Assembly: GCA_903934135.1 (NCBI GenBank)
Contig: CAIZMQ010000098.1
Span: 1-45,929 of the forward strand
Direction: 5' to 3'
Origin: an uncultured Verrucomicrobiota bacterium
GTDB lineage: Bacteria; Verrucomicrobiota; Verrucomicrobiia; Chthoniobacterales; JACTMZ01
DNA length: 45,929 nt
In this document: positions 22,880-32,291 of the stretch, piece by piece
Numbering within the stretch: position 1 is the stretch's first letter
How the letters are laid out: each line of letters opens with the position of its first letter
The notes under the pieces: model-generated
What the model was told of the DNA's origin: nothing
The model's database searches: none
The model's input: the letters and a program-made list of their open reading frames with translations, nothing else
Position numbers and translations under genes: made by a program

Positions 22880-24100
22880 ATGGGTCTGATGCTCAACAGG
22901 GCCTTGGAACGGCTCGATTTTCTCGGGCATATTTCCGACAACCCGTGTTACTTGGTGCGGACCTACCTTTCGCCTGCAAACCGGCGGGCGGCGGGGTGCC
23001 TGCTTGGCTGGATGGCGGAGCTGGGGATGCAAACCCAGCACTTGCCGGACGGCACGGTGCGGGGTGTTCTTCCCGGCGCCGCACCGGAGGCCAAGCCGCT
23101 GCTGTTGGGGTCGCATCTGGACACGGTGACCAACGCCGGGAAATACGACGGCGCGCTCGGCCTGATCGCAGCTCTTGCGGCGCTTGAGGAACTCCGGGAC
23201 CAGGGGATTCAACTGCCGTTTCCCGTGCATCTTCTCGGATTTTCCGACGAGGAGGGCGTCCGATTTCAAACGACCTACCTTGGCAGCCGCGGCGTGACCG
23301 GTCAGTTGGACCTTGAAACCCGTGCCCGGCTGGACGCCGCAGGCCAAAGCCAGTCCCTGGTGCTGGCGACCGAGGGTTGGCACGAAGACGCGTCGAACAT
23401 CCATTACGTAGCCGGAAGTGTCCGCGGATACGTGGAGCTCCATATCGAACAGGGCCGCAGTCTCGAGGAATTTGACGAGGCGGCTTGCGTGGTGTCCGGA
23501 ATCAACGGGCAATCGCGCCTGCTGGTGACCCTGACCGGCCGCGCCGACCACGCCGGCACCACGCCCATGGAGTTCCGACGCGACTCCCTGACCGGCGCTG
23601 CCGAGGCTATTCTGGCGACCGAGAAACTCGCCCGCGACCACCCCGGGCTGGTGGCGACGGTCGGCAAGATCGAGGTTCTTCCCGGTGGCTCGAATTCGAT
23701 TCCCGAGGTGACGAGCTTCACCCTTGATTTCCGCCACGCGGTCGATGCCGAGCGAGTCCGCTTGCTGAAGGCTTTGGAAAATTCGGTGAGGAAGATTACT
23801 GCCTCCCGTGAGCTGGAGCTGAATTGGCAGCTGGTACAGGAAAATGATGCGGTTGTCTGTGACGCGGAGCTCGCCAGAAATCTTTGCGACGCTTTGGAAC
23901 GCGTCACCGGTTCGCGGCGACAGCTCGCCAGCGGCGCCGGGCATGACGGGGTCGCGATTTCGAAGGTGGCGCCGATCGGGATGATTTTCGTCCGCTGTCG
24001 GGGCGGGCTTTCCCACCATCCGGATGAATATGTTTCTCCAGCCGACATCGGGGTGGGCATCCGGGTGCTTGTTGAATTCCTAAAATCGCTGCCGGCATGA
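22880..24100 (+). CDS. allC: allantoate amidohydrolase (M20 family)
   Basis: 406 residues with the M20 metal-ligand motifs GSHLDTVTNAGKYDGALG, DEEGVRF, HIEQG and SGAGHDG, plus the dimerisation-domain segment GRADHAGTTPM typical of allantoate/N-carbamoyl amidohydrolases. Context (HIU hydrolase before, allantoinase after) favours allantoate over N-carbamoyl amino acids or ureidopropionate. It releases ammonia and CO2, giving (S)-ureidoglycine. Its end overlaps the allB start by 4 bp (ATGA). Confidence 0.9.
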   Translation: MGLMLNRALERLDFLGHISDNPCYLVRTYLSPANRRAAGCLLGWMAELGMQTQHLPDGTVRGVLPGAAPEAKPLLLGSHLDTVTNAGKYDGALGLIAALAALEELRDQGIQLPFPVHLLGFSDEEGVRFQTTYLGSRGVTGQLDLETRARLDAAGQSQSLVLATEGWHEDASNIHYVAGSVRGYVELHIEQGRSLEEFDEAACVVSGINGQSRLLVTLTGRADHAGTTPMEFRRDSLTGAAEAILATEKLARDHPGLVATVGKIEVLPGGSNSIPEVTSFTLDFRHAVDAERVRLLKALENSVRKITASRELELNWQLVQENDAVVCDAELARNLCDALERVTGSRRQLASGAGHDGVAISKVAPIGMIFVRCRGGLSHHPDEYVSPADIGVGIRVLVEFLKSLPA

Positions 24101-25356
24101 GCGACTTTGATCTTTTGGTGCATACGCCGGACCTGAGCCTGGGCGTGATCGACGGACTTGTGGCGGCGAAGGGTCCCTCGTTGGCCGGCCCGGCGAAACA
24201 GGTGGTCGAGGTGCCGGACGGGCGGATCGTTCCGGGGTGGATTGACGCCCATGTGCATTTCAACGAGCCCGGCCGCACCGAGTGGGAAGGCTTGGAAACC
24301 GGAAGTCTCGCGCTCGCGGCGGCCGGCGGCACGACCTTCTTCGACATGCCACTGAACTCGACGCCTCCGGTGGTGGATGCGGCATCGCTGGAAAGAAAGC
24401 GGCTCATCGCCGGGGAGAAATCGCATTTGGATTTCGCGCTCTGGGGAGGACTCACGCCGGACTCGCTCGCCCACTTGGAGGCCATGGCGGAAGGCGGTGC
24501 GATCGGCTTCAAGGCCTTCATGTGTCACTCCGGACTCGATGAGTATCCATTGGCCGACGCGGCGACCTTGAGGAGGGGGATGAAGATTGCTGCCGGCTTG
24601 AACCTGCCCGTTTCGGTCCACGCCGAGATTTCCCGTGACTTGCCGTGCGTGGGTCACGACATGGCGGCGTGGCTGGCCTCTCGACCGCAGAGCTTTGAAC
24701 AGGTGGCCATTCGGCTCGCCCTTGATCTCGCCGGGGAAACCGGATGCGCCCTGCACATCGTCCACGTCACCTGTCCGGAGGGAATTGACTTGGTGACCCG
24801 AGCCAAGAAACAAGGCGTCGATGTCACGGTCGAGACCTGTCCCCATTACCTTTTGCTCGACGAGGAGGATGCTATCGCGATCGGCGCCCCGGCAAAATGC
24901 GCGCCGCCGCTGCGTCCTGCGGAGACCGTGGCGAGAATGTGGGAAAAGCTGCGGGCGGGCGAAATCGATACGCTCGGTTCCGACCATTCGCCCTCGAGTC
25001 CCGATCTGAAAACTGGCGATGATTTGTTTGCGATATGGGGCGGCATCGCCGGAATTCAACATGGTTACCCACTGCTGCTCGACCGGGAACCAAATCTCAC
25101 GGAGTCCGCCAGCGTGAATGTCGCGAAGCGTTTCAAGCTGTGTCGCAAGGGCTCGCTTTCGATAGGAAAACACGCGGACTTCTCAATTTTCATCCCGGAT
25201 GACCGACCCATCGAACGGTTCGAGCTTTTGACCCGCCATCCGAGCTCCCCTTACCTCGGAATGCCGCTCAGGCATCGGGTGAAGGCGACATTTCTGCGGG
25301 GCGCTAAGGTGGACATTCAAACAAAAGGCCGTTTCCTTCGTCCCGATTTCTTCTAA
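24097..25356 (+). CDS. allB: allantoinase
   Basis: 419 residues of the amidohydrolase superfamily. GWIDAHVHFNEPGRTEWEG holds the HxH metal ligands, GFKAFMCHSG the lysine expected to be carboxylated, then SVHAEIS, HIVHVTCPEG and LGSDHSPSS give the remaining ligands. The R-T-E-W-E-G stretch and neighbours separate it from dihydroorotase and hydantoinase. It opens allantoin to allantoate. It is coupled to allC by a 4-bp overlap and followed 10 bp later by the ureidoglycine aminohydrolase. Confidence 0.93.
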   Translation: MSDFDLLVHTPDLSLGVIDGLVAAKGPSLAGPAKQVVEVPDGRIVPGWIDAHVHFNEPGRTEWEGLETGSLALAAAGGTTFFDMPLNSTPPVVDAASLERKRLIAGEKSHLDFALWGGLTPDSLAHLEAMAEGGAIGFKAFMCHSGLDEYPLADAATLRRGMKIAAGLNLPVSVHAEISRDLPCVGHDMAAWLASRPQSFEQVAIRLALDLAGETGCALHIVHVTCPEGIDLVTRAKKQGVDVTVETCPHYLLLDEEDAIAIGAPAKCAPPLRPAETVARMWEKLRAGEIDTLGSDHSPSSPDLKTGDDLFAIWGGIAGIQHGYPLLLDREPNLTESASVNVAKRFKLCRKGSLSIGKHADFSIFIPDDRPIERFELLTRHPSSPYLGMPLRHRVKATFLRGAKVDIQTKGRFLRPDFF

Positions 25357-25366
25357 CCTAACAATC

Positions 25367-26095
25367 ATGCATACTCGAAGCGTAGTCTCCAGCCGTCACG
25401 CCCTCATCGCCCCCGACGGGCATGTGCCCTCCGCGTTCCCCGGTTGGGAAAAGGCAGTGGGCTTCGTCTTGTTGTCACCGGCGATGGGTGCGTCCCTCTC
25501 CCAAATCCTCATTACCTTTCAAGAAGACGGCGGCAGTGCGGTCCTTGCTGCGGATCAAAAGGAGCATGCCTTTTATGTTGAGACTGGAACCTGCCGGATT
25601 CATCTCGGCGACGGCGAAGCCATCGAATTGGGCGCAAGCGGGTTTGCTTTCATTCCCGCGGAAACGGCGTGCCGGGTCGTCGGATCGGCAGACGCCCGGG
25701 TGACAGTGTTCCGCAAGGACTTCGAGCCACTTGCGGGGTTGGAGTCGCCGCCGGTGACCTTCGGCCATGCCAACGAAGTCAAAGGAGAACCCTTTCTAGG
25801 TAACGAGCGGGCGGTTTTGCAGACCCTACTGCCGATTGATCCGCGGTTTGACCTCGCGATCAATATTTTTACCTACCAACCGGGGGCGACTCTTCCCTTT
25901 GTCGAGACCCACATGATGGAACACGGCTTGCTGATGCTGTCCGGCCAGGGCGTCTATCGGTTGGAGGGTGCGTATTATCCGGTCGAGCCCGGGGATGCGA
26001 TCTGGATGGCACCCTACTGTCCGCAGTGGTTCGCGGCCATCGGGGACGTCCCGGCATCTTACCTCTATTACAAAAACATCCACCGGATGCCCTGA
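25367..26095 (+). CDS. allE: (S)-ureidoglycine aminohydrolase (bicupin)
   Basis: 242 residues forming two cupin domains: about 45-120 (EHAFYVETGTCRIHLGD) and 160-235 (PGATLPFVETHMMEHGLLMLSGQGVYRLEGAYYPVEPGDAIWMAPYCPQWF). The C-terminal domain has the E-x-H-x4-H metal set. It converts ureidoglycine to (S)-ureidoglycolate and ammonia with Mn2+ (family knowledge). It follows allB by 10 bp and fits the pathway order exactly. Confidence 0.92.
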   Translation: MHTRSVVSSRHALIAPDGHVPSAFPGWEKAVGFVLLSPAMGASLSQILITFQEDGGSAVLAADQKEHAFYVETGTCRIHLGDGEAIELGASGFAFIPAETACRVVGSADARVTVFRKDFEPLAGLESPPVTFGHANEVKGEPFLGNERAVLQTLLPIDPRFDLAINIFTYQPGATLPFVETHMMEHGLLMLSGQGVYRLEGAYYPVEPGDAIWMAPYCPQWFAAIGDVPASYLYYKNIHRMP

Positions 26096-26102
26096 AGCTT
26101 CA

Positions 26103-29100
26103 TTGTCCGCTTTTATTACCATCAACGGCGACCCGGTCGAGGTCTCGTCGGCTCCACTCCACCAAAATCTGTTGGAGTTCCTTCGCTTCTCCGGCCGCAC
26201 GGGCTCCAAGACGGGCTGCAACGAGGGCGACTGCGGGGCCTGCACTGTGCTGCTCTTAGAACCCGGCCGGCCGCCGCGGGCCATCAATTCCTGCTTGGCC
26301 CTGGTACATTCCTTGATCGGCCGGGAAGTGGTGACAGCGGAGGGACTGGGCGGTAGCGGGCTTCATGCGGTCCAGCAGGCGATGATCGCAAGCAACGGCT
26401 CGCAGTGCGGTTACTGCACGCCAGGATTTGTCTGTTCTATGGCCGAGGCTTCCGCTCGCGGGGTGGCCGGTGATCCGATGGCGGTCGCGGACCAGCTCTG
26501 CGGAAACCTTTGTCGCTGCACCGGGTATCGGCCGATCCGCGACGCGCTGGACGGCGTTCCGGACCTGCCGATGGCAAGCTCTGTCCAGCCATCAGAAGCG
26601 GGCAGTCCCGCTTATCTGACTCCCGCTACTCTCGACGCGGCGCTGCGATTGAAGTCAGAGCATCCGGACGCACCTTTCATCGTCGGCGCGACCGAGCTGG
26701 CGGTATTAATCAACAAGCGACACTTGCGCCCGGAGAAATTGATCTCCTTGGAGCACGTGGACCGGCTTCTCAGCGTTGAGGAAACCGAGAGTCACTGGCA
26801 TGTCGGGGCGGCGGTTCGCTTGACTGATTTGGTGGATCGCTTGAAAGGCGAGTTTCCGGCGCTCGACCAGATGTTCCGGCTCTTCGCCTCGCGGCAAATC
26901 CGGCATCGCGCCTCGCTGGGTGGAAATTTGGTGACGGCGTCACCCATCGGGGACTCTGCCCCGGTTCTTTTAGCGCTTGATGCGACGGTTACGCTGGCCT
27001 CGCTTACCGGGGAGCGCGTGGTGCCACTGGCGGAGTTTTTCACCGGTTACCGGAAGACGGTCCTCTCCTCGGGAGAGATCCTGGTGACTATCTCCCTCCC
27101 AAGGAATCTCCCGGGTCGCTGTGTCTTCTACAAGGTGTCCAAACGGCGAGAGATGGACATCTCGGCAGTCTCCGCCGCCATCCGGTTGGTGGTGGATGAC
27201 GAGAAGGTCATCACCAACGCGCGCCTCGCCTACGGCGGAGTCGCGGCGACTCCGGCCCGGGCGACGAAGACCGAGCGCTTGCTCGTGGGGAGATACTATC
27301 AGGACGCTGCAGATGACGAGGTACTGGAAGCTCTGGCCGCCGAATTCCAGCCGCTCGATGATCTGCGGGCTTCGGTGGACTATCGCCAGGCATTGATCCG
27401 GGATTTGTTCTTGAAGGCGCTGAGCGGTGCCGAGGACGTGATCGCAGCGCCGGTGATTCGGCCCTTGCCGCCGCGTGATCTGCCGCACGAATCCTCCGTC
27501 GGTCACGTGACCGGCGAGGCGCTTTATACCCAGGACTTGGCTCTGCGCCGCAACGCGCTGCAGGTTTGGCTGGTGCGCTCGGAGCACGCTCACGCCCGGC
27601 TGACACGCGTCGATGTGAGCCGAGCACGGAACGCCGCGGGCGTGCGTGCGGTGCTAACGGCCGGCGACATTCCAGGGCACAACAACACGGGCTGTTCGCG
27701 GGATGACGAGCCCTTGTTCGCATCGGACCTGATTCAATTCCACGGTCAGGTGATTGCCGCGGTGGTGGCCGGATCTCTGGAGCAAGCCCGCCTCGCGGCC
27801 CAATTGGTGGTGGTGGAGTATGAGCCGCTGGATCCGTTGTTAGGGATCGAGGCCGCGTTGGAAAAACAGTCGTTCCACACCGATCCCCACACCCTCCGCC
27901 GCGGGGCGGTTGATGAGGCCTTGCGCGATGCACCCCGGGTGATCGAGGGGGATTTCCATATCGGCGGACAGGAGCATTTTTATCTCGAAAGCCAGGCCGC
28001 TTTTGCCGAGCCGGACGGTGACGGGGTTTTTGTTTTCTCCTCGTCGCAGCACCCGAGTGAGACCCAGATGATTGTCTCGGAGGTCCTCGGCTGGCCGAAA
28101 CACCGGGTGGTGGTCGAGTCGCCCCGGTTGGGCGGCGGATTCGGGGGAAAAGAAACCCAGGCCAATCCGTGGGCTGCGATCTGCGCCCTGGCGGCGTACC
28201 GCACCGGCTGCGCGGTGGCCATGCAGCTGGACCGGGATCACGACATGGAATGCTCCGGGAAACGTCATCCATTTTTCGCCCGCTACCGGGTGGGTTTTCT
28301 TCCGGACGGCAGGCTGGAGGCGGCAGACATCCAGCTTTTTTCCGACGGGGGATGGTCGCTGGACCTCTCGCAACCGGTGAACGACCGGGCTCTGTTCCAT
28401 CTGGACAACGCCTACTTCATCCCGCACGTCCGTTTCGAAGGGCGGGTTTGCAAGACCAACGTCACCTCGCACACCGCGTTCCGGGGATTCGGCGGTCCGC
28501 AGGGGATGCTCGTGATCGAGGAAATCATCGCCCGGATCGCAGGGGAACTCGGGCTTGCTCCGGATGAAGTCCGCGCCCGGAATTTCTATCGGGGCGAGGG
28601 AGAAAGCAACACCACCCATTACGGCGAGGTGGTCGAAGGAAACCGCCTGGCGAGGATCTGGTCGGAGCTCAAGGAGAGCGCGTCGTTTGGAAAACGTCGC
28701 GGGGAAATCGCGGAATGGAACACCGCGCATCCCTACCGGAAGCGCGGGCTTGCCATCACTCCGGTGAAGTTTGGCATCAGCTTTACGCTGAAGCACTACA
28801 ACCAGGCCGGGGCCTTGGTGCTGGTCTATGCCGATGGCTCGGTGCAGGTGAACCACGGCGGCACGGAGATGGGCCAGGGACTGCACACCAAGATTCTCGG
28901 CGTGGCGATGAGGGAACTGGGGCTGCCCCGGGAGCTAATCCGCCTGATGCACACCCGCACCGACAAGGTGCCTAACACCTCTGCGACCGCGGCGAGCTCG
29001 GGTTCTGATTTGAATGGAATGGCGGTCGCCGATGCCTGCCGGACCTTGATCGGCCGCCTGATCCCGGTGGCCGCCGCGATGCTTTCCTGCCGTGAGGATG

Positions 29101-29738
29101 AGTTGCGGTTCTCCGAGGGAATGGTGCGCGGGGGTGGGCGGGAGGTATCATTCGCCGCCGTTGCGGGCAAGGCCTACACGGAGCGGATCCCGTTGTCTGC
29201 GACCGGATTTTACAAAACGCCGGGTCTTCATTGGGACTGGTCGATGGAGAATCCCAAGGGCCGGCCATTCCACTACTACGCCTTCGGGGCCTCGGTATGC
29301 GAAGTGGAGCTGGACGGCTTCACTGGAATGCACCATCTGCGCCGCGTCGACATTCTCCATGATGTCGGCGACTCGCTGAACCCGGACATCGACCGGGGGC
29401 AGATCGAAGGTGGCTTCGTGCAGGGCGCGGGATGGCTGACCAGCGAGGAGCTGAAGTGGAGCAAGGAAGGCCGGCTGCAATCTCACAGCGCCAGCACTTA
29501 CGCCATTCCGACGATTTCTGACGCACCTCTGGATTTCCGGGTCAATCTGTTGGCCGATGCAGCGCAGCCCCACACCATCCACGGCTCGAAGGCGGTGGGT
29601 GAGCCCCCCTTGATGTTGGCCATCTCGGTGAGGGAGGCACTTCGGGACGCGCTGGCGGCCTTCGGCAGCCAGACGCAGTTTTCCTCCCCGCTCACGCCCG
29701 AGGTTCTCAAGCAGGCGATCGGAAAAATTCCGCTCTAA
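26103..29738 (+). CDS. xdh: xanthine dehydrogenase, single-chain (FeS-FAD-Mo domains fused)
   Basis: 1,211 residues from a TTG at 26103, the first codon matching homology, 7 bp after the allE stop; the frame is open upstream but overlaps allE. Domains in order: plant-type [2Fe-2S] (Cys39, 44, 47, 64), second [2Fe-2S] (QCGYCTPGF, NLCRCTGY), FAD domain (FIVGATELAVL, ASLGGNLVTASPIGDSAPVLLALDA; about 175-450) and a molybdopterin domain with GGGFGGKET, AFRGFGGPQG, HGGTEMGQGLH, SGSDLNG and GSKAVGEPPL (catalytic Glu1167). It oxidises hypoxanthine/xanthine to urate. Fusion of XdhA and XdhB into one chain is like eukaryotic XDH. The matching XdhC lies at 33138. Confidence 0.92.
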   Translation: MSAFITINGDPVEVSSAPLHQNLLEFLRFSGRTGSKTGCNEGDCGACTVLLLEPGRPPRAINSCLALVHSLIGREVVTAEGLGGSGLHAVQQAMIASNGSQCGYCTPGFVCSMAEASARGVAGDPMAVADQLCGNLCRCTGYRPIRDALDGVPDLPMASSVQPSEAGSPAYLTPATLDAALRLKSEHPDAPFIVGATELAVLINKRHLRPEKLISLEHVDRLLSVEETESHWHVGAAVRLTDLVDRLKGEFPALDQMFRLFASRQIRHRASLGGNLVTASPIGDSAPVLLALDATVTLASLTGERVVPLAEFFTGYRKTVLSSGEILVTISLPRNLPGRCVFYKVSKRREMDISAVSAAIRLVVDDEKVITNARLAYGGVAATPARATKTERLLVGRYYQDAADDEVLEALAAEFQPLDDLRASVDYRQALIRDLFLKALSGAEDVIAAPVIRPLPPRDLPHESSVGHVTGEALYTQDLALRRNALQVWLVRSEHAHARLTRVDVSRARNAAGVRAVLTAGDIPGHNNTGCSRDDEPLFASDLIQFHGQVIAAVVAGSLEQARLAAQLVVVEYEPLDPLLGIEAALEKQSFHTDPHTLRRGAVDEALRDAPRVIEGDFHIGGQEHFYLESQAAFAEPDGDGVFVFSSSQHPSETQMIVSEVLGWPKHRVVVESPRLGGGFGGKETQANPWAAICALAAYRTGCAVAMQLDRDHDMECSGKRHPFFARYRVGFLPDGRLEAADIQLFSDGGWSLDLSQPVNDRALFHLDNAYFIPHVRFEGRVCKTNVTSHTAFRGFGGPQGMLVIEEIIARIAGELGLAPDEVRARNFYRGEGESNTTHYGEVVEGNRLARIWSELKESASFGKRRGEIAEWNTAHPYRKRGLAITPVKFGISFTLKHYNQAGALVLVYADGSVQVNHGGTEMGQGLHTKILGVAMRELGLPRELIRLMHTRTDKVPNTSATAASSGSDLNGMAVADACRTLIGRLIPVAAAMLSCREDELRFSEGMVRGGGREVSFAAVAGKAYTERIPLSATGFYKTPGLHWDWSMENPKGRPFHYYAFGASVCEVELDGFTGMHHLRRVDILHDVGDSLNPDIDRGQIEGGFVQGAGWLTSEELKWSKEGRLQSHSASTYAIPTISDAPLDFRVNLLADAAQPHTIHGSKAVGEPPLMLAISVREALRDALAAFGSQTQFSSPLTPEVLKQAIGKIPL

Positions 29739-32239
29739 CGAAAACCGGCGACCGCGGCGAGCGGGTCTTCCGCCTCGCGGATGAGGTCGAAGGTGAACGG
29801 CATGAGTAGCTCTGTCGCAAACTCGACCGGATCGGGATCAGTGACGAGCTGGCGGAGAAGGGCGATGGCGACCGGATACCACCGCCCGCTCCTAGCGTTC
29901 CAGGCTACCTGGATGCGCTTGTCGGGAAGGTCCTTGCCTTCCCGGATGAAGGCCGCTTCCTGCTGGAGGATTTCCTCGAACTGCTCGTGTGAGACACGGC
30001 CGTGTGCAACCTCGGCCCAGAGCTCCCAGCGTGACCGCTCGGTGGTGGCGAGGTCGTCCATCACGCGGACGAAGATGTTTTCCCCCTGGCTGTTCTTTAT
30101 GGTCGCGGGCAGGGCGACGCAGCCGTTTCCGGAGAGCCAGTCGCAGAGATATTGGAGGGCTTGGAAGACATTGTAGCGGACTTCCTCGGGATCGTCGTTG
30201 GCGATGACGTCGGAGACTTCCAGGGTGGCGGCGAGAACGCTGCGTGGATAATTGGGGTCCTTAAGGTCAAGGCCTTCGGCGTCGGGAGCGGAGACAAACT
30301 CGAGCAGCGGCTCGTGCTCGGCTGGATTCGGGACGAGAGCTTTGACGAGTGCGGTGAAGGTTTCCGGTCCGCGGCGCCAAGCCTCGACCATCGCCAGACC
30401 AGTGCGGACGAAGGCGGGGTGGGCAACCCAGAAACCGTTGAGCCCTCGCTTGAGCTGGGTGGAAACATCGCGGATGTAGCCGACCATGCACATTTCGTAG
30501 GATGCTGGGTTTCCCTCTTCGTAGAGCATTCCATACATGCCGCCGATGCCGATTGCGCCGATCGGCGCAAGTGCGTTGACGAGAATCTTGTGCGACTCGC
30601 GGATGTGGTTGATCACGATGTTGGGGTCAGCCTTGACTGGGATCCGGTAGTTGGGGTCGTTCTTGAAAAGCCGGGCGGCGGAGGCGATAAAATCATGCCA
30701 GCCGAGGCTGCCGCCGAGGAAATGCGGATGCAGCGTGTGCGCGATTTCGCGGATGCGGAAAATGGCGCGCGGGTTTTCGAAAACGATGAAGAGCTTGATA
30801 GTCCCGGACTGATAGGAGGGCTCGACTTCTTGAATGGCGGCCTCCGCCTGGTCGATGAGATCTTTCAGGTAAGCGGCTTCCTCTTCGTTCTCAAGTTTCG
30901 GGATGTAGAAAGCGAGCGCCTCAGGCCGGTTTCGGTTGTGCCAGAGGTGTGTCGCGAAGTCGTAGAGGTGGAGCGGAAGCGGACAGCCGTTGAGCAAGTG
31001 GTTGCCATCGGGAAGAGCGAGTCCGGGAATGCGCTTGATCGGTTTGGACAGGCCGGTTTCGTCGAGTCGATAGATGCGTCCGGTTTTTGCTTCCTCGAAA
31101 CGAAGTGTCCGGTCGAAGCAGCCGATGAGGTTCTCACAGGCACTAAGAAGACTGGCCATTATAGGGGTCTTGGAGTCCTCGTTGTCAGCCCCCCAGCGGG
31201 GAACCTGGCCGGCGGCCTCCGCCAGTTCGGTGACGATGGCGGGTTCGTCGGGTGGATGCCGGTTGAAGGCGTTCATGGCATTGATCGACATCTTGGCCGT
31301 ATCGGGAGGACCGAAGAGGGTGACTTGGTCGCCTTTGAGGAAATCGGGAACAACGACCGGTTTCGGTTGGTTCACGGGAGGAGGGAGCGGGCCAATGACA
31401 ATGCGGCCCTGACCGTCTTTGATACCGATGGCGGTTTTGTAGTCCGGGGAGTCGTAGGCGACTTGCGAATTCGCGGACACGGCCTCGGCGGTGACCTGGT
31501 CCATCAATGCACGGTCAAGGATGCGCTGGTCGAGGACTGTGCGGAGGTGGTCGCGTGTGCCGAGATAGAGGCGGGTGGCGAAGGCGAGCGCCTCGTCGGT
31601 TTCGATGGTCGGAAATTTTTCACGAAGTCCGGCGGCGACCCGCAGTCCGGGAACGGCGGAGACGGGCTCTGAAATCTGATAAAGCCTGCCGAGAAGCGGG
31701 GCGGAAATGAAAGGGAGATAAGCCGGTATGTCAGGCGCGACAAGGTCCTCAATCCGGAGGCGGGCGATCTCGTGGATTTGCCGCAGGGCTTCCACCATTT
31801 CCTCCGGGCGGGAGTTTTCGATCCGGGAATGAAAGGCGGCGAGGATACCTTTCTTGGTGGTGAGCCGCGCGCAGATGATGAAGGGAAATTCAAAGCGTTC
31901 ACGGTAGCGCGCGTTGAGTGCGTTGAACTCGTCGTATTCGGATTCGGAAAGGTGGTCGAGTCCGAGGCCGCCCTGTTCGCGGGCGGATTCGGAGGTGAGA
32001 GCGCCGGCCTGGGCCACCTTGCCTGCGAGGTCCGGGTGGGCGCGGATGAGTCTGAGTTTTTGGTCCTCGGTGCCGGCGTCGACAACAGCGCGCATTTTGG
32101 CGACGAGATCCGCCCGATCGAGGAACGGGCGCATGGCGGCGGCACGTCCTGCCACCCATTCCGAGTGCTCATAGACGCGGCCAAGCAATTCGATAAAGTT
32201 TGCAGCCTGGAGTGGATTCAGCTGGGATGTGTGCGTCAT
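29735..32239 (-). CDS. fusion: OHCU decarboxylase (UraD) + malate-synthase-A-like domain
   Basis: 834 residues from the ATG at 32239 (the frame reaches 32311, inside the uricase). Residues 5-165 are UraD: AHPDLAGK (His68), SAREQ (Glu88), GLGLDHLSESEYDEF, FEFPFIICARL, ARLR (Arg160). Residues about 175-834 follow malate synthase A: TLFGPPDTAKMSINAMN, NEDSKTP, LYDFATHLWHN, FYIPKLENEEEAAY, IVFENPRAIFRI (Glu488), GSLGWHDFI (Asp516), NGFWVAHPAF, LSGNGCVAL and VMDDLATTERSR (Asp729). The canonical R-P-R-G-W-H motif reads KRIPGLAL, so one catalytic Arg appears lost. UraD makes (S)-allantoin; malate synthase would use glyoxylate, the pathway end product. It is convergent with xdh (stops overlap by 2 bp) and divergent from uricase. 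Confidence 0.88.
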   Translation of the reverse strand: MTHTSQLNPLQAANFIELLGRVYEHSEWVAGRAAAMRPFLDRADLVAKMRAVVDAGTEDQKLRLIRAHPDLAGKVAQAGALTSESAREQGGLGLDHLSESEYDEFNALNARYRERFEFPFIICARLTTKKGILAAFHSRIENSRPEEMVEALRQIHEIARLRIEDLVAPDIPAYLPFISAPLLGRLYQISEPVSAVPGLRVAAGLREKFPTIETDEALAFATRLYLGTRDHLRTVLDQRILDRALMDQVTAEAVSANSQVAYDSPDYKTAIGIKDGQGRIVIGPLPPPVNQPKPVVVPDFLKGDQVTLFGPPDTAKMSINAMNAFNRHPPDEPAIVTELAEAAGQVPRWGADNEDSKTPIMASLLSACENLIGCFDRTLRFEEAKTGRIYRLDETGLSKPIKRIPGLALPDGNHLLNGCPLPLHLYDFATHLWHNRNRPEALAFYIPKLENEEEAAYLKDLIDQAEAAIQEVEPSYQSGTIKLFIVFENPRAIFRIREIAHTLHPHFLGGSLGWHDFIASAARLFKNDPNYRIPVKADPNIVINHIRESHKILVNALAPIGAIGIGGMYGMLYEEGNPASYEMCMVGYIRDVSTQLKRGLNGFWVAHPAFVRTGLAMVEAWRRGPETFTALVKALVPNPAEHEPLLEFVSAPDAEGLDLKDPNYPRSVLAATLEVSDVIANDDPEEVRYNVFQALQYLCDWLSGNGCVALPATIKNSQGENIFVRVMDDLATTERSRWELWAEVAHGRVSHEQFEEILQQEAAFIREGKDLPDKRIQVAWNARSGRWYPVAIALLRQLVTDPDPVEFATELLMPFTFDLIREAEDPLAAVAGFR

Positions 32240-32291
32240 TATAAGGAACACAGCTGGGATACGGGCGTCACTAGGAGGGTTACAGAGTGAG
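32240..32291. promoter_or_regulatory. 52-bp divergent control region between the uraD fusion and uricase
   Basis: The only space for both promoters of these divergent genes. A GGAGGG lies 15 bp before the uricase start and GAGTGAG directly before it. The uraD-fusion start has no recognisable Shine-Dalgarno. No clear operator palindrome is seen. Confidence 0.4.

Noticed and set aside
30152-31672. 506-codon plus-strand frame
   Set aside because: It is antisense to the UraD-malate synthase fusion, with no motif of its own. Long shadow frames are common in GC-rich coding DNA.
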